DNA from: JADJPO01 sp963724535
Lineage (GTDB): Bacteria; Actinomycetota; Actinomycetes; Actinomycetales; Kineosporiaceae
Assembly (NCBI GenBank): GCA_963724535.1
Contig: CAVRVD010000019.1
Coordinates: forward strand, 62,001-126,000
Length of the DNA stretch: 64,000 nucleotides
Reading direction: 5' to 3'
The notes beneath the pieces were generated by a model. That model was not told the DNA's origin, did not search any database, and saw only the letters and a list, made by a program, of their open reading frames with translations. Both the position numbers and the translations under genes were made by a program. Shown here piece after piece: positions 17,378-26,486 of this stretch (within the stretch, counting starts at the first letter, position 1; each line of letters starts with the position of its first letter).

Positions 17378-18655
17378 TCATCGCGGCGTGACCCGCAGCA
17401 GCTTGTCGTCGTCCCCGTTGGTAGTGGTCACGTACAGGGCACCGTCGGGGCCGAGCCGGGCCGCGCGCAACCTGCCGTACGGGCCGTTGGTGGCCTCGGG
17501 CACCGCCACCGAGTCCAGGGTGCCGGCCTCGTCGAGGGTGAGCACCAACAGCTTGGCGCCCTTGAGCGCAGTGACCACCAGAGCGCCGTCGAAGCCGGCC
17601 CACTCCTCGCCCTGCAGGAACTCTGCGGCACAGATCGCCTGGGTGCGCTGACCGGACTGCCAGATCGCCGGGACCGCGTCGGGGAAGCGGTCGGTGTCGG
17701 TCATCGGGACGCTCTCGTCGTAGCCGCCGACGGTGCCACCGCGGGAGGGATCCCAGCCGTAGTTGGCCCCGGGTCGGATCAGGTTGACCTCGTCGTTGGA
17801 GCTCGGGCCGTGCTCGGCGGTGTAGACCCGACCGGTGCCCGGCTGGACCGCCACCCCCTGGATGTTGCGGTGGCCATAGCTGTAGACGTAGCGCTGCCTG
17901 CGGTCGACCGCCTCGGCGAACGGGTTGTCCGGCAGCGGCTCTCCGGTGGTCAGGTCCAGCCGCAGCACCTTGCCGCCGAGGCTGGTCAGGTCCTGGGGAA
18001 GGTCACCGCGTGCGGTGTCGCCGGTACCGACCAGCAGGGCGCCGTCCGCCGCGATCGTCGGGCGGCACCCGGAGTGCCGCCCCCCGGAGGCCGTCGGCAG
18101 GCCGGTCAGCAGGTCCTTGACCTGCTCGGCGCGCCGGCCGTCCCGGGACAGCCGCCAGGTGACCAGCCGGACGTCGTCCGCGGCGCCGGCCGCGGCGTGG
18201 TTCTGGCAGGTGGTGAACTCACCGCTGGTGGCGAAGTCGGGGTGGACCACCATGCCCATCAGGCCGCCCTCGCCGCTCACGAACAGCTCGGAGAAGTCCG
18301 CCTGCACCTCGGTGGCCATGGCCCCCCGACGGGACGAGGACAGCAGGGTGAACCGGCCCGGACGCTGGGCGACGAGGACCCGGCCGTCGGGCAGGAAGCC
18401 GACGTCCCAGCCATGCTCGAGCCCGTCGGCGACCACCTCGACGGACAGCTGGGGGGCCGTCGTCGAGCGGGCGGCGACCGGACCCTCGGCCGACGCGGCA
18501 GAGCCGGCCGACGGGGCGGAGGCGGCCGACGACGCGGAGGCGGCCACCGGCGCCGGCACCTGGCCCAGGTCATCGTCGTCCGGGACCGCCGAGCAGGCGG
18601 TCAGCGACCCGAGCAGGGCGACGACGGCGAGGGCGTTGCGACGGGGGGTGGGCAT
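17378..18655 (-). CDS. PQQ-dependent sugar dehydrogenase-like lipoprotein (GSDH family)
   Basis: A 425-aa exported protein. The start at 18655 is chosen because it gives a lipoprotein signal MPTPRRNALAVVALLGSLTAC with the lipid-modified Cys21. An Ala/Ser-rich linker (about 30-70) leads into a six-bladed beta-propeller of the glucose/sorbosone dehydrogenase family: GWDVGFLPDGRVLVAQRPG, GLMGMVVHPDF, GRHSGCRPTIAADGALLVGTGD with the putative catalytic His, YGHRNIQGVAVQPGTGRVYTAEHG and GANYGWDPSRGG. Such proteins oxidise aldoses with PQQ, though many actinobacterial members lack proven activity. No PQQ synthesis genes are in the window. Confidence 0.87.
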   Translation of the reverse strand: MPTPRRNALAVVALLGSLTACSAVPDDDDLGQVPAPVAASASSAASAPSAGSAASAEGPVAARSTTAPQLSVEVVADGLEHGWDVGFLPDGRVLVAQRPGRFTLLSSSRRGAMATEVQADFSELFVSGEGGLMGMVVHPDFATSGEFTTCQNHAAAGAADDVRLVTWRLSRDGRRAEQVKDLLTGLPTASGGRHSGCRPTIAADGALLVGTGDTARGDLPQDLTSLGGKVLRLDLTTGEPLPDNPFAEAVDRRQRYVYSYGHRNIQGVAVQPGTGRVYTAEHGPSSNDEVNLIRPGANYGWDPSRGGTVGGYDESVPMTDTDRFPDAVPAIWQSGQRTQAICAAEFLQGEEWAGFDGALVVTALKGAKLLVLTLDEAGTLDSVAVPEATNGPYGRLRAARLGPDGALYVTTTNGDDDKLLRVTPR

Positions 18656-18777
18656 CCACCCAGCATGACCGATGGCACCGCGACGACGTCGGACGGGCAG
18701 GTCACCCACCCTGCACGATGATGACCCCCGCGCCGGCCGGGTGAGACGATCACTCGGCCGACCGGGCCACGTGCGGG

Positions 18778-19062
18778 TCAGGGCGAGGTGTCGGTCACCG
18801 TGAACTGGATGTGCCCGTCATCGGTGGGCTGAGCGTCCAGCCGCTTCCCGTCCAGCGTGCTGGCCGCGCCCTCGTCCAGGAACAGTGCGGCGCCCTCGGA
18901 GTCCACGACCGCGTCGCCCTGCTCCGGGGAGGCGGCCAGGTCCAACCGCAGGGCACCGGTATCCGGCTCAGAGGTGATCCGCAGGCCGGAGCCGTCCGGC
19001 GCCTGGGCCTGCTGGGTGAGATCACGGATGGCGCTGGCGGCGTTCTCGGTCAGAGTGACCAT
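18778..19062 (-). CDS. HesB/IscA-fold protein without cysteines
   Basis: A 94-aa small protein with the A-type Fe-S carrier layout: VTLTENAASAIRDLT, then GSGLRI, an EQGDAVV strand and the terminal GKRLDA segment where IscA/ErpA would have Cys-x-Cys. Every cluster-binding cysteine is absent; there is no Cys in the protein. It therefore cannot carry an Fe-S cluster in the usual way. Such proteins are annotated as HesB-family or Fe-S biogenesis-like in actinobacteria with unknown function. ATG 19062 is preceded on its strand by GTGAGGAG. It stands alone. Confidence 0.75.
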   Translation of the reverse strand: MVTLTENAASAIRDLTQQAQAPDGSGLRITSEPDTGALRLDLAASPEQGDAVVDSEGAALFLDEGAASTLDGKRLDAQPTDDGHIQFTVTDTSP

Positions 19063-19563
19063 GACGACTCCTCACAGGTGTGCATCGATTGGGCGTGTCG
19101 GGATGTCCTGTCGACGTTCGCGATGTCCGCTGTCGGGGGCCCTGGGTCGGCCCTCCGGCCGCATCGCAGGACCACCCGGTACGGCAGCCGGGACGGGGCA
19201 GGACAGGATTCCTCGCGGAGCAGCCGATCTGGTAGCGGCCACTCGCCCCGACCCGGTATGTCGGCCGTGTTCTTCCGCCATCAACCTCGCCCAGTCCCCT
19301 GCACGGGTCAAGTCAGAACCGGCCGGGCTCGGCGACCGTCGCGCCGCGCCGAGCGACGAATCCTCTGGCGGGCAATGGTTTACGGGTCCTGCGGTGGGTT
19401 CCGGCGACCCGCCGAGCCGGGTGATCCCGGGCGTGTCGCCGCGCGGGACCGTGACCAGGAAGGCCCCCGATCGGGCGGTCCGGTCCTGGCGACGACGACG
19501 TGTCCCATCTCGACCGCCCGGTCGCGAGATGCGCCGGGACGCCGAGCGCGGTAGGCAGGACCC
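19063..19563. other. 501-bp stretch without a recognised gene
   Basis: Frames are open on both strands, but none gives a recognisable product and all overlap or mirror flanking genes. The segment should hold the divergent promoters of the HesB-like gene and the baeRF gene. I see no clear hairpin or repeat. Confidence 0.5.
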
Positions 19564-20754
19564 ATGCGACTGGACGACTGGCAGTATCTGGTCAGACAGC
19601 CCGGACCGCTCGCCACGGTGAGCATCGACGTGAGCCGGGACAGCCCCACCGACAGTCGGGAGGTCCGGCTGCGGTGGCAGCACCTGGAGCGGGAGCTGGA
19701 GCGGGACGGCGCGCCGACGCACGTCCGAGACACTCTGTCGGAGAAAGTCTTCGAGCCGACCGGCGAGGGTGGGCCGACCGGACGTCTGGTCGTGGTCGGC
19801 AGCCGACCCACGGCCGTGGTGCTCGCCGACGTGGTGCTGCCGGTACCGCCAGTGCGCGACGAGGCGGTCTGGGGCCCGGCCCCGCACCTGGTGCCGATCG
19901 TGCGGGCCACCGCGGCCTGGACCTCGCACCTGCTCGTCGTCATCGACCGGACCGGCGCGGACATCGAGGTGCACAGCGCCATGGACGACGACGCGGTGCA
20001 TGTCGAGGTCGACGGCGACCACAACGTGCTGCACAAGGTGTCCGGCGGCGGCTGGTCGCACCGGCGGATGCAGCAACGGGTGGAGGACTCCTGGGACCGC
20101 AACGCCGGTCAGGTGGCCGAACGGGTCGAGGAGCTGGTGCGCCGCCACCGCCCGTCCGTGGTGCTGCTGGCCGGGGACGTGACCTCGATGGCGACGTTCC
20201 TGGACCAGGTCGGCGTGGCCGTGCGCGACCGGACCGTGCGGCTGGAGACGGGCGGACGGGCTGACGGGGTGTCGGCACAGGCGATGGATGCGGCGGTGCA
20301 GTCCGCACTGCGGGCCTACCGGGAGGGTCGTCGCCAACAGGTGGTGGACCGGTTCACCGCCGCCGAGGGCCGTCAGGATGACGCCGTGCGCGGGCTGGCG
20401 GACGTCGTCCAGGTGCTGCGCCGCGGCCAGGTCGACGAGCTGCTGCTGCGCGACGACGCGGGCTCCGGCAGGCACCCGGACGGCCTGCGAGATGCCGGGC
20501 TGTGGGTGGGACCGGACCCGCTGTTGCTTGCCCGCAAGGAGGAGGAGCTGGCCGCCCTGGGCGTCACCGTTCGGCACCGGGTACGCGCCGACGTCGCGCT
20601 GGTGCGGGCCGCGGTGGGCTGCGGGGCCGGAGTCACCCTGCTCACCGACGACGACCCCTTCGTGCCGGACGGCGTGGCGGCGGTGCTGCGCTGGTCGGAC
20701 CGTTCGACCCCGCACGACGCCCTGCCCAGCATGCCGGGGCACGGCGAACACTGA
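19564..20754 (+). CDS. baeRF-family protein, Rv2629/Vms1-like
   Basis: A 396-aa protein of the bacterial archaeo-eukaryotic release-factor superfamily (family 2), like mycobacterial Rv2629. The N-terminal strand pattern QPGPLATVSIDVSRDSPTDS starts the fold; GGGWSHRRMQQRVEDSWDRNA is the characteristic central segment; VVLLAGDVTSMATFLDQV and the C-terminal LLTDDDPFVPDGVAAVLRWSD close it in eRF1-domain-3-like style. Superfamily members such as Vms1/ANKZF1 cleave peptidyl-tRNA on stalled ribosomes, so a ribosome rescue or stress role is suggested but unproven. It is monocistronic and convergent with the acetyltransferase fusion. Confidence 0.82.
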   Translation: MRLDDWQYLVRQPGPLATVSIDVSRDSPTDSREVRLRWQHLERELERDGAPTHVRDTLSEKVFEPTGEGGPTGRLVVVGSRPTAVVLADVVLPVPPVRDEAVWGPAPHLVPIVRATAAWTSHLLVVIDRTGADIEVHSAMDDDAVHVEVDGDHNVLHKVSGGGWSHRRMQQRVEDSWDRNAGQVAERVEELVRRHRPSVVLLAGDVTSMATFLDQVGVAVRDRTVRLETGGRADGVSAQAMDAAVQSALRAYREGRRQQVVDRFTAAEGRQDDAVRGLADVVQVLRRGQVDELLLRDDAGSGRHPDGLRDAGLWVGPDPLLLARKEEELAALGVTVRHRVRADVALVRAAVGCGAGVTLLTDDDPFVPDGVAAVLRWSDRSTPHDALPSMPGHGEH

Positions 20755-20790
20755 CCCGGCGGGGCTGCCTGCGCGGCCGGGAAGCTCGGT

Positions 20791-23433
20791 TCAGCGCAGG
20801 CGGCGCAGGTACGGGTGCTGCCGCTGCCGCGGCTCCACCCGGACCCGCACGTCCAGGGCCTGCACGCCGTCCGGACGGGCGATCAGCGGGTTCAGGTCGA
20901 GCTCGGTGACCTCGGGCAGGTCGTCGGCCAACCGGGCCAGTCGCAGCAGCACGTCCTCGATCGCCGCCAGGTCCACCGCCGCCGCCCCCCGGTAGCCCAT
21001 CAGCAGTGGGGCGGTCCGCAGCGAGCGGACCATCTCCGCGGCGTCCAGGTCGGTCACCGGGGTCAGCCTGGCCGCCCGGTCGGCCAGGACGTCGGTGGCC
21101 ACCCCACCGAGCGCGAAGACCACCAGCGGGCCGAACACGGCGTCGGAGACCGTGCCGGCCAGCAACTCCTGACCGGAGGCGCCCATCGGCTGGACGACCA
21201 CGGCCTGCATCCGGTCACCGAGCCGCTTGTCCAGGTCCTGGTAGGCGGCCCGGACCGCGTCGGCGTCGCCCAGGCCGAGCAGGACGGCGTCGACGTCGCT
21301 CTTGTGCACCAGCTCGGGCCAGTACGCCTTGACCGCCACCGGTAGGCCCAGCTCCTCGGCGGCTGCCACCGCCGCGTCGGCGCTGTCGGCCATCCGCACC
21401 GGCAGCACCGGGATCCCGTAGCCCGCCAGCAGCCGGGTCGCCTCGTCCGGGGCCAGCCATCCGCCCCCCGGACGGGCGGCCAGGGCCTTGGCGACCAGAG
21501 CGGTCGCCGCGTCGGAGTCGATGCCGGCCAGCTCGGGCACCTCGCCGTGCGGACGGCGCAGCCGGGCGGAGTACTCGACGGCACGGGACAGCGCCCCGGC
21601 CGCGGCGGTGAGGTCTGGGTAGCAGGGCCGTCGAGCCCCGTCCGAGCCGGTGACCAGGCAGACCGACTCGGCCTGGTCGAGCTGGACGGCGACCACCGGC
21701 AGCCGTCCCACCCCCGGTGTCGTGGTCAGCGTGTCGCCGAGCGCGCCGAGGGCGGTCGGCGCGATGGCCACCACCAGCGCGTCGAGGTCGCGGGAGGCCT
21801 GCAGGGCGGCGACGGCGGCCGCGAACGACTCGGCGCTGACGGCGGCGGTGGTGTCCACGGGGTTGCGGGCGGCCGCGCCGGACGGCAGCAGGGCGACGAG
21901 CTCGGCCGCCAGCTCGTCCGGCAACGGCGGAACCCGCAGACCGACGTCGGCACAGGCGTCGGCGGCCAGCACCCCGGCACCGCCGGCGTTGGAGATGATG
22001 CCCACCCGGTTGCCGGCCGGCAGCGGCTGGCTGGCCAGGAGCGCGGCGGCGCTGACCATCTCGCCGAGGCCGCTGGTGGCGATCACCCCGGCCTGGCGGA
22101 ACAGGGCCTCTCGGGAGGCCTGCGGGGTGGCTGCCGCCGCAGTGTGCGAGGCGGCCGCCTGCTGGCCGGCCTCGGATCGTCCTGCGGCCACGGTGAGCAG
22201 CGGCATCCGGCGGCTGAGCCGGCGGGCGAGCCGGGAGAACTTGCGCGGGTTGCCGAACGACTCCAGGTAGAGGACACCGAGCCGGGTCACCCCGTCGGCG
22301 TCCCACCACTGGAGCAGGTCGTTGCCGCTGACGTCGACCTTGTCGCCGAGCGAGACGAACGTGCTGACCCCGATCCCCAACCGGCTCAGGTGCTCCAGGA
22401 CGGCGATGCCGACCCCGCCGGACTGGACCGCCACCCCGGCGCTACCCGCCCTCGGCAAGCTGGCACCGAAGGTGGCGTCGAGGCACACGGCCGAGTCGGT
22501 GTTGGCGATGCCGAGGCAGTTCGGTCCGACCATCCTCATGCCGTGGCGCCGGCAGATCTCACGCAGCCTGGTTGCCGCGTCGCCGACGACTCCCGAGGTG
22601 ACCACCAGCAGCGCGCTGACGTCGTGCTCGCCGCACTCCTGCGCCACCTGGGGCACGGCGGCGGCCGGAACCGCGACCACCACCAGGTCTGGGACCTGCG
22701 GGAGTGCGGACACCGAGGCGTAGCAGGCCAGGCCGGCGATCCGGTCGGCGTTCGGGTTGACGGGGAACACCGGTCCGGGGAAGCCCGCCGCGAGCAGGTT
22801 GTCCACGATCGCCCGGCCCACGGTGTTGGCGGTCCGGCTGGCCCCGACCACCGCGACCGAGGTGGCCCGCAGCAGCGGCTTCAGGCTCTTGGCCTCGGCG
22901 GTGCGCTCCCGGTCGGCCACCGCGTCGAGGTAGGACTCGTTCTCCAGCAAGGGGATCCGGACCTCGATCACTCCTGAGATGAGGTGCCGCTGCACCCGCA
23001 GGCCCATGTCGTTGAAGACCTCGAGCATCGGGTGGTTGTAGGCCAGCGTCTCGGCGACGAAGGTGTCGATGCCGGCGTCCATGGCGCGGCGGACCAGGTG
23101 TTCCAGCAGCACGGTGGCCGCCCCGCGGCCGTGGTTGCCCTCGGCGACCGCGCACGCCACCTCGACCTCACCGGTCACGCTGGTCGGCTCGTGCTCGGCG
23201 ATCCCGATCAGCTCGCCCTCCTGGACCGCGAGCAGAGCCAGGTGACCGGGTTCCGGTCCGCGGCAGGCCCGCCGCGCGGCGTCCTCGGCCATGTTCCCGG
23301 CGCCGAGGAAGCGCAGGTACCGGTTCTCCTGGCTCATCTGCGCGTACATCTGGGTCAGCGCCTCGTAGTCGGCGGGTTCGGCCTCGCGCAGCTCGACCGT
23401 CGAGCCGTCGGTGAGCAGGGTGTAGGTGGTCAT
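20791..23433 (-). CDS. GNAT / NDP-forming acyl-CoA synthetase fusion (PatA-like lysine acetyltransferase)
   Basis: An 880-aa protein. Start ATG 23433 has GAGGAG 9 bp upstream. Residues about 1-180 are a GNAT acetyltransferase (RFLGAGNMAEDAARR, then CAVAEGNHGRGAATVLLEHLV as the acetyl-CoA loop). Residues about 190-650 resemble ADP-forming acetyl-CoA synthetase: CoA-binding SVAVVGASRTANTVGRAI, MVGPNCLGIAN and the phospho-His region AASHTAAAATP. Residues about 660-880 are an ATP-grasp subunit with LPVAVKAYWPELVHKSDVDAV. This GNAT-first order is that of Streptomyces PatA, the reverse of enteric Pat. PatA acetylates and inactivates acyl-CoA synthetases. The synthetase half of such fusions is usually inactive and acts as a sensor. 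Confidence 0.87.
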   Translation of the reverse strand: MTTYTLLTDGSTVELREAEPADYEALTQMYAQMSQENRYLRFLGAGNMAEDAARRACRGPEPGHLALLAVQEGELIGIAEHEPTSVTGEVEVACAVAEGNHGRGAATVLLEHLVRRAMDAGIDTFVAETLAYNHPMLEVFNDMGLRVQRHLISGVIEVRIPLLENESYLDAVADRERTAEAKSLKPLLRATSVAVVGASRTANTVGRAIVDNLLAAGFPGPVFPVNPNADRIAGLACYASVSALPQVPDLVVVAVPAAAVPQVAQECGEHDVSALLVVTSGVVGDAATRLREICRRHGMRMVGPNCLGIANTDSAVCLDATFGASLPRAGSAGVAVQSGGVGIAVLEHLSRLGIGVSTFVSLGDKVDVSGNDLLQWWDADGVTRLGVLYLESFGNPRKFSRLARRLSRRMPLLTVAAGRSEAGQQAAASHTAAAATPQASREALFRQAGVIATSGLGEMVSAAALLASQPLPAGNRVGIISNAGGAGVLAADACADVGLRVPPLPDELAAELVALLPSGAAARNPVDTTAAVSAESFAAAVAALQASRDLDALVVAIAPTALGALGDTLTTTPGVGRLPVVAVQLDQAESVCLVTGSDGARRPCYPDLTAAAGALSRAVEYSARLRRPHGEVPELAGIDSDAATALVAKALAARPGGGWLAPDEATRLLAGYGIPVLPVRMADSADAAVAAAEELGLPVAVKAYWPELVHKSDVDAVLLGLGDADAVRAAYQDLDKRLGDRMQAVVVQPMGASGQELLAGTVSDAVFGPLVVFALGGVATDVLADRAARLTPVTDLDAAEMVRSLRTAPLLMGYRGAAAVDLAAIEDVLLRLARLADDLPEVTELDLNPLIARPDGVQALDVRVRVEPRQRQHPYLRRLR

Positions 23434-23570
23434 CGCGGTGAGCTCCTCACGCCGGCGGCACCTCTCGGCTGCTCCGACCGGGCGCACCGGACCGTTCGAT
23501 CCTTGCGCGCGAGCCGGGACGCGCCGTGGGCAGTTCGTCCCCCCGGCCAGCTCTGCAGCGACGAGTTTTC

Positions 23571-23600
23571 TTGACTGACTCCAGACAAGTGAGCAAGACT
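23571..23600 (+). promoter_or_regulatory. furA promoter and FurA-type autoregulatory operator
   Basis: TTGACT at 23571-23576 and AAGACT at 23595-23600, 18 bp apart, place transcription initiation at or next to GTG 23607. The stretch TCTTGACTGACTCCAGACAA (23569-23588) resembles the furA-katG operator described in mycobacteria and streptomycetes. Confidence 0.6.
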
Positions 23601-23606
23601 CGGGCC

Positions 23607-24062
23607 GTGGGCACCCTGTTCGACGCCGAACCCCTCTTGCGTCAGGCCGCTCTGCGGGTTACCCGTCCGCGGGTCGCGGTCCTGTCCGCGGTGCACGCCC
23701 GCCCTCACTCCGACACGGACTCGATCCTGCGCCTCGTCCGCGCCGAGCTGGGCGACGTGTCGACGCAGGCCGTCTACGACGTGCTCCGCGCGCTGACCAC
23801 CGCTGGGCTGGTGCGGCGGATCGAGCCGGCGGGATCGGTGGCCCGCTACGAGGCGCGGGTCGACGACAACCACCACCATCTCGTATGCCGGGCCTGCGGG
23901 GAGATCACCGACGTCGACTGCGCCGTCGGCGAGACCCCCTGCCTGGCCCCGTCCGACGACCACGGCTACATGATCGACGAGGCCGAGGTCGTCTACTGGG
24001 GCCTGTGTCCGGCCTGCTCGTCCGCCTCGACCACCTCGACACGACGGAGCCCCGACACCTGA
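23607..24062 (+). CDS. furA: Fur-family repressor FurA, regulator of katG
   Basis: A 151-aa redox/metal-sensing repressor. The HTH region is LRVTRPRVAVLSAVHARPHSDTDSI with STQAVYDVLRALTTAGLVRRI; the metal/dimer region is DDNHHHLVCRACGEITDVDC, with a C-terminal CPACS giving a second Cys-x2-Cys. FurA binds its own promoter and represses furA-katG until oxidative stress. I place the start at GTG 23607 because the promoter geometry suggests a leaderless mRNA beginning there; GTG 23589 is in frame but would lie upstream of the predicted RNA start. katG follows by 119 bp on the same strand. Confidence 0.9.
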   Translation: MGTLFDAEPLLRQAALRVTRPRVAVLSAVHARPHSDTDSILRLVRAELGDVSTQAVYDVLRALTTAGLVRRIEPAGSVARYEARVDDNHHHLVCRACGEITDVDCAVGETPCLAPSDDHGYMIDEAEVVYWGLCPACSSASTTSTRRSPDT

Positions 24063-24181
24063 CGGCCACAGACCTGACAGCACAGACCTGACAGCACGGC
24101 AACGCAACCGTCCACCGCCGAAACCCCTCGGCCGCAGAGCCACATCTGTGACCGGCACCGCTTCGATCGAAGGAGAGCACT

Positions 24182-26392
24182 GTGGAGAGCGAGAACACCA
24201 CCCCCGAGGCCGCGACGCCGGTCCTGACCGCCACGGAGGGGCGGACGGCACGGGTCCGGTCGAACCGGGACTGGTGGCCGAACCAGCTGGACGTGAGCGT
24301 CCTGCACCACAACCCGCCCGCCGGCGACCCGATGGGCGAGGAGTTCGACTACGCCGCCGAGTTCGCCAGCCTCGACCTCGCGGCGGTCAAGCGGGACATC
24401 ACCGAGGTGATGACCACCTCGCAGGACTGGTGGCCGGCCGACTACGGCCACTACGGCCCCCTGTTCATCCGGATGGCCTGGCACAGCGCCGGCACCTACC
24501 GGGTGCAGGACGGCCGGGGCGGCGCGGGTGGCGGGCAGCAGCGCTTCGCCCCGCTGAACAGCTGGCCGGACAACGCCAACCTGGACAAGGCACGACGTGT
24601 GCTGTGGCCGGTGAAGAAGAAGTACGGCCGCAAGCTCTCCTGGGCCGACCTGTTGGTCCTGGCCGGCAACTGCGCCCTGGAGTCGATGGGCTTCGCCACC
24701 TTCGGCTTCGGCGGCGGACGTCGGGACGTCTGGGAGCCCGAGCCGGTCGACTGGGGCAACGAGGGCGAGTGGCTCGGCGACCAGCGCTACAGCGGTGATC
24801 GTGACCTCGCCAACCCGCTGGCCGCCGTCCAGATGGGTCTGATCTACGTCAACCCCGAGGGGCCCAATGGCACCCCGAGCGCGCTGGCCGCGGCCCGGGA
24901 CATCCGGGAGACCTTCGCCCGGATGGCGATGAACGACGAGGAGACGGTCGCGCTGATCGCCGGTGGGCACACCTTCGGCAAGACGCACGGCGCGGCCGTC
25001 CCGGAGGGTGTCGTCGGTCCCGAGCCGGAGGCCGCGCCCATCCAGGAGATGGGCCTCGGCTGGCGGAACGAGCACGGCACCGGCGTGGGCAACGACACCA
25101 TCACCAGCGGCCTCGAGGGCGCGTGGACGCCGACCCCGACCGCATGGGACAACAGCTACTTCGAGACCCTGTTCGGCTACGAGTGGGACCTGACCAAGAG
25201 CCCGGCCGGCGCCTGGCAGTGGGTGCCGACGGACCCGGCGGCCTCGGCCACCGTGCCGGATCCGCACGATCCGGCCAAGCGGCAGGCCCCGGTGATGCTG
25301 ACGACGGACCTTGCCCTGCGGATGGACCCGGACTACGAACGGATCTCGCGTCGTTTCTACGAGAACCCGGCGGAGTTGGCCGACGCGTTCGCCCGGGCCT
25401 GGTTCAAGCTCACCCACCGCGACATGGGGCCGGTCTCGCGCTATGTCGGCCCGGAGGTGCCGGCCGAGCAGCTGATCTGGCAGGACCCGGTTCCGCCGGT
25501 CTCCGGTGAGCTGGTCGGTGCGGACGACATCGCCGCGCTCACGCAGCAGATCCTCGGCTCCGGGCTGACCGTCGCCGAGCTGGTCTGCACCGCCTGGGCC
25601 TCGGCGTCCACCTTCCGCGGCACCGACAAGCGCGGTGGGGCGAACGGGGCGCGGATCCGGCTGGCCCCGCAGAACCAGTGGGCGGTCAACGAGCCCGCGC
25701 AGCTGGCCAAGGTGCTGCGCACCCTGGAGGGCCTCCAGCGGGACTTCAACGCCAAGGCCGACGGCGGCAAGCAGGTCTCGCTGGCCGACCTGGTCGTGCT
25801 CGGCGGCTGCGTCGCGGTCGAGAAGGCCGCGAAGGACGCCGGCGTGGACATCCGAGTGCCGTTCACGCCCGGACGTACCGACGCCTCGCAGGAGATGACG
25901 GACGTCGAGTCCTTCGCCGTCCTGGAGCCGACCGTCGACGGGTTCCGCAACTACTTCGGCAAGGCGACCAACCGGCCGACGGAGGCGCTGCTCGTCGACA
26001 AGGCGCAGCTGCTGACGCTGAGCGCTCCCGAGATGACCGCGCTGGTCGGCGGGATGCGGATGCTCGGCGCGACCGCCCAGGGTTCCCAGCACGGCGTGTT
26101 CACCACGCGGCCAGGAGTGTTGACGAACGACTTCTTCGTCAACCTGCTGGACGCCGGCGTGCGCTGGACGCCGACCTCGGACGCCGAGGAGACCTTCGAG
26201 GGCCGCGACGTCACGAGCGGTGAGGTGAGGTGGACGGCCACCCGGGCCGACCTGGTCTTCGGCTCGAACTCGGTGCTGCGGGCCGTGTGCGAGGTCTACG
26301 GCAGCGACGACGCGACGGAGAAGTTCGTCCAGGACTTCGTCGCCGCGTGGGACAAGGTGATGATGCTCGACCGGTTCGACGTCCACCGCTGA
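24182..26392 (+). CDS. katG: Catalase-peroxidase KatG
   Basis: A 736-aa bifunctional haem catalase-peroxidase, full family length. The distal site is FIRMAWHSAG with Arg97, Trp100 and His101, where Trp100 forms the Trp-Tyr-Met crosslink needed for catalase activity; the crosslink Tyr lies in LIYVNPEGPNG. The proximal haem ligand is in ALIAGGHTFGKTHG. The inactive second peroxidase domain starts near ELVCTAWASASTFRGTDKRGGANGAR. It removes H2O2 and in related bacteria activates isoniazid. Start GTG 24182 has AAGGAGAG about 6 bp upstream. The furA gene just upstream indicates peroxide-inducible expression. Confidence 0.97.
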   Translation: MESENTTPEAATPVLTATEGRTARVRSNRDWWPNQLDVSVLHHNPPAGDPMGEEFDYAAEFASLDLAAVKRDITEVMTTSQDWWPADYGHYGPLFIRMAWHSAGTYRVQDGRGGAGGGQQRFAPLNSWPDNANLDKARRVLWPVKKKYGRKLSWADLLVLAGNCALESMGFATFGFGGGRRDVWEPEPVDWGNEGEWLGDQRYSGDRDLANPLAAVQMGLIYVNPEGPNGTPSALAAARDIRETFARMAMNDEETVALIAGGHTFGKTHGAAVPEGVVGPEPEAAPIQEMGLGWRNEHGTGVGNDTITSGLEGAWTPTPTAWDNSYFETLFGYEWDLTKSPAGAWQWVPTDPAASATVPDPHDPAKRQAPVMLTTDLALRMDPDYERISRRFYENPAELADAFARAWFKLTHRDMGPVSRYVGPEVPAEQLIWQDPVPPVSGELVGADDIAALTQQILGSGLTVAELVCTAWASASTFRGTDKRGGANGARIRLAPQNQWAVNEPAQLAKVLRTLEGLQRDFNAKADGGKQVSLADLVVLGGCVAVEKAAKDAGVDIRVPFTPGRTDASQEMTDVESFAVLEPTVDGFRNYFGKATNRPTEALLVDKAQLLTLSAPEMTALVGGMRMLGATAQGSQHGVFTTRPGVLTNDFFVNLLDAGVRWTPTSDAEETFEGRDVTSGEVRWTATRADLVFGSNSVLRAVCEVYGSDDATEKFVQDFVAAWDKVMMLDRFDVHR

Positions 26393-26437
26393 CGTCGGTT
26401 CGTCCTGCGGGGCGTCGTCCGAGCTGCTGGCGCGGTT

Positions 26438-26459
26438 CGGACGGCGCCCCCGCCGTCCG
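26438..26459. terminator. Bidirectional hairpin terminator between katG and the methyltransferase
   Basis: CGGACGGCG, loop CCCC, CGCCGTCCG: a perfect 9-bp stem centred in the 94-bp gap between two convergent genes. Position and stability support termination from both sides despite the lack of a T-run. Confidence 0.6.
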
Positions 26460-26486
26460 GTCGCCCGGCCGGTGGTGACCCCGGGC

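Noticed and set aside
19072..20751. A 559-codon minus-strand open frame opposite the baeRF gene
   Set aside because: It is rich in His/Arg/Pro/Gly with no domain, and lies antisense to a recognisable protein; a GC-bias artefact.
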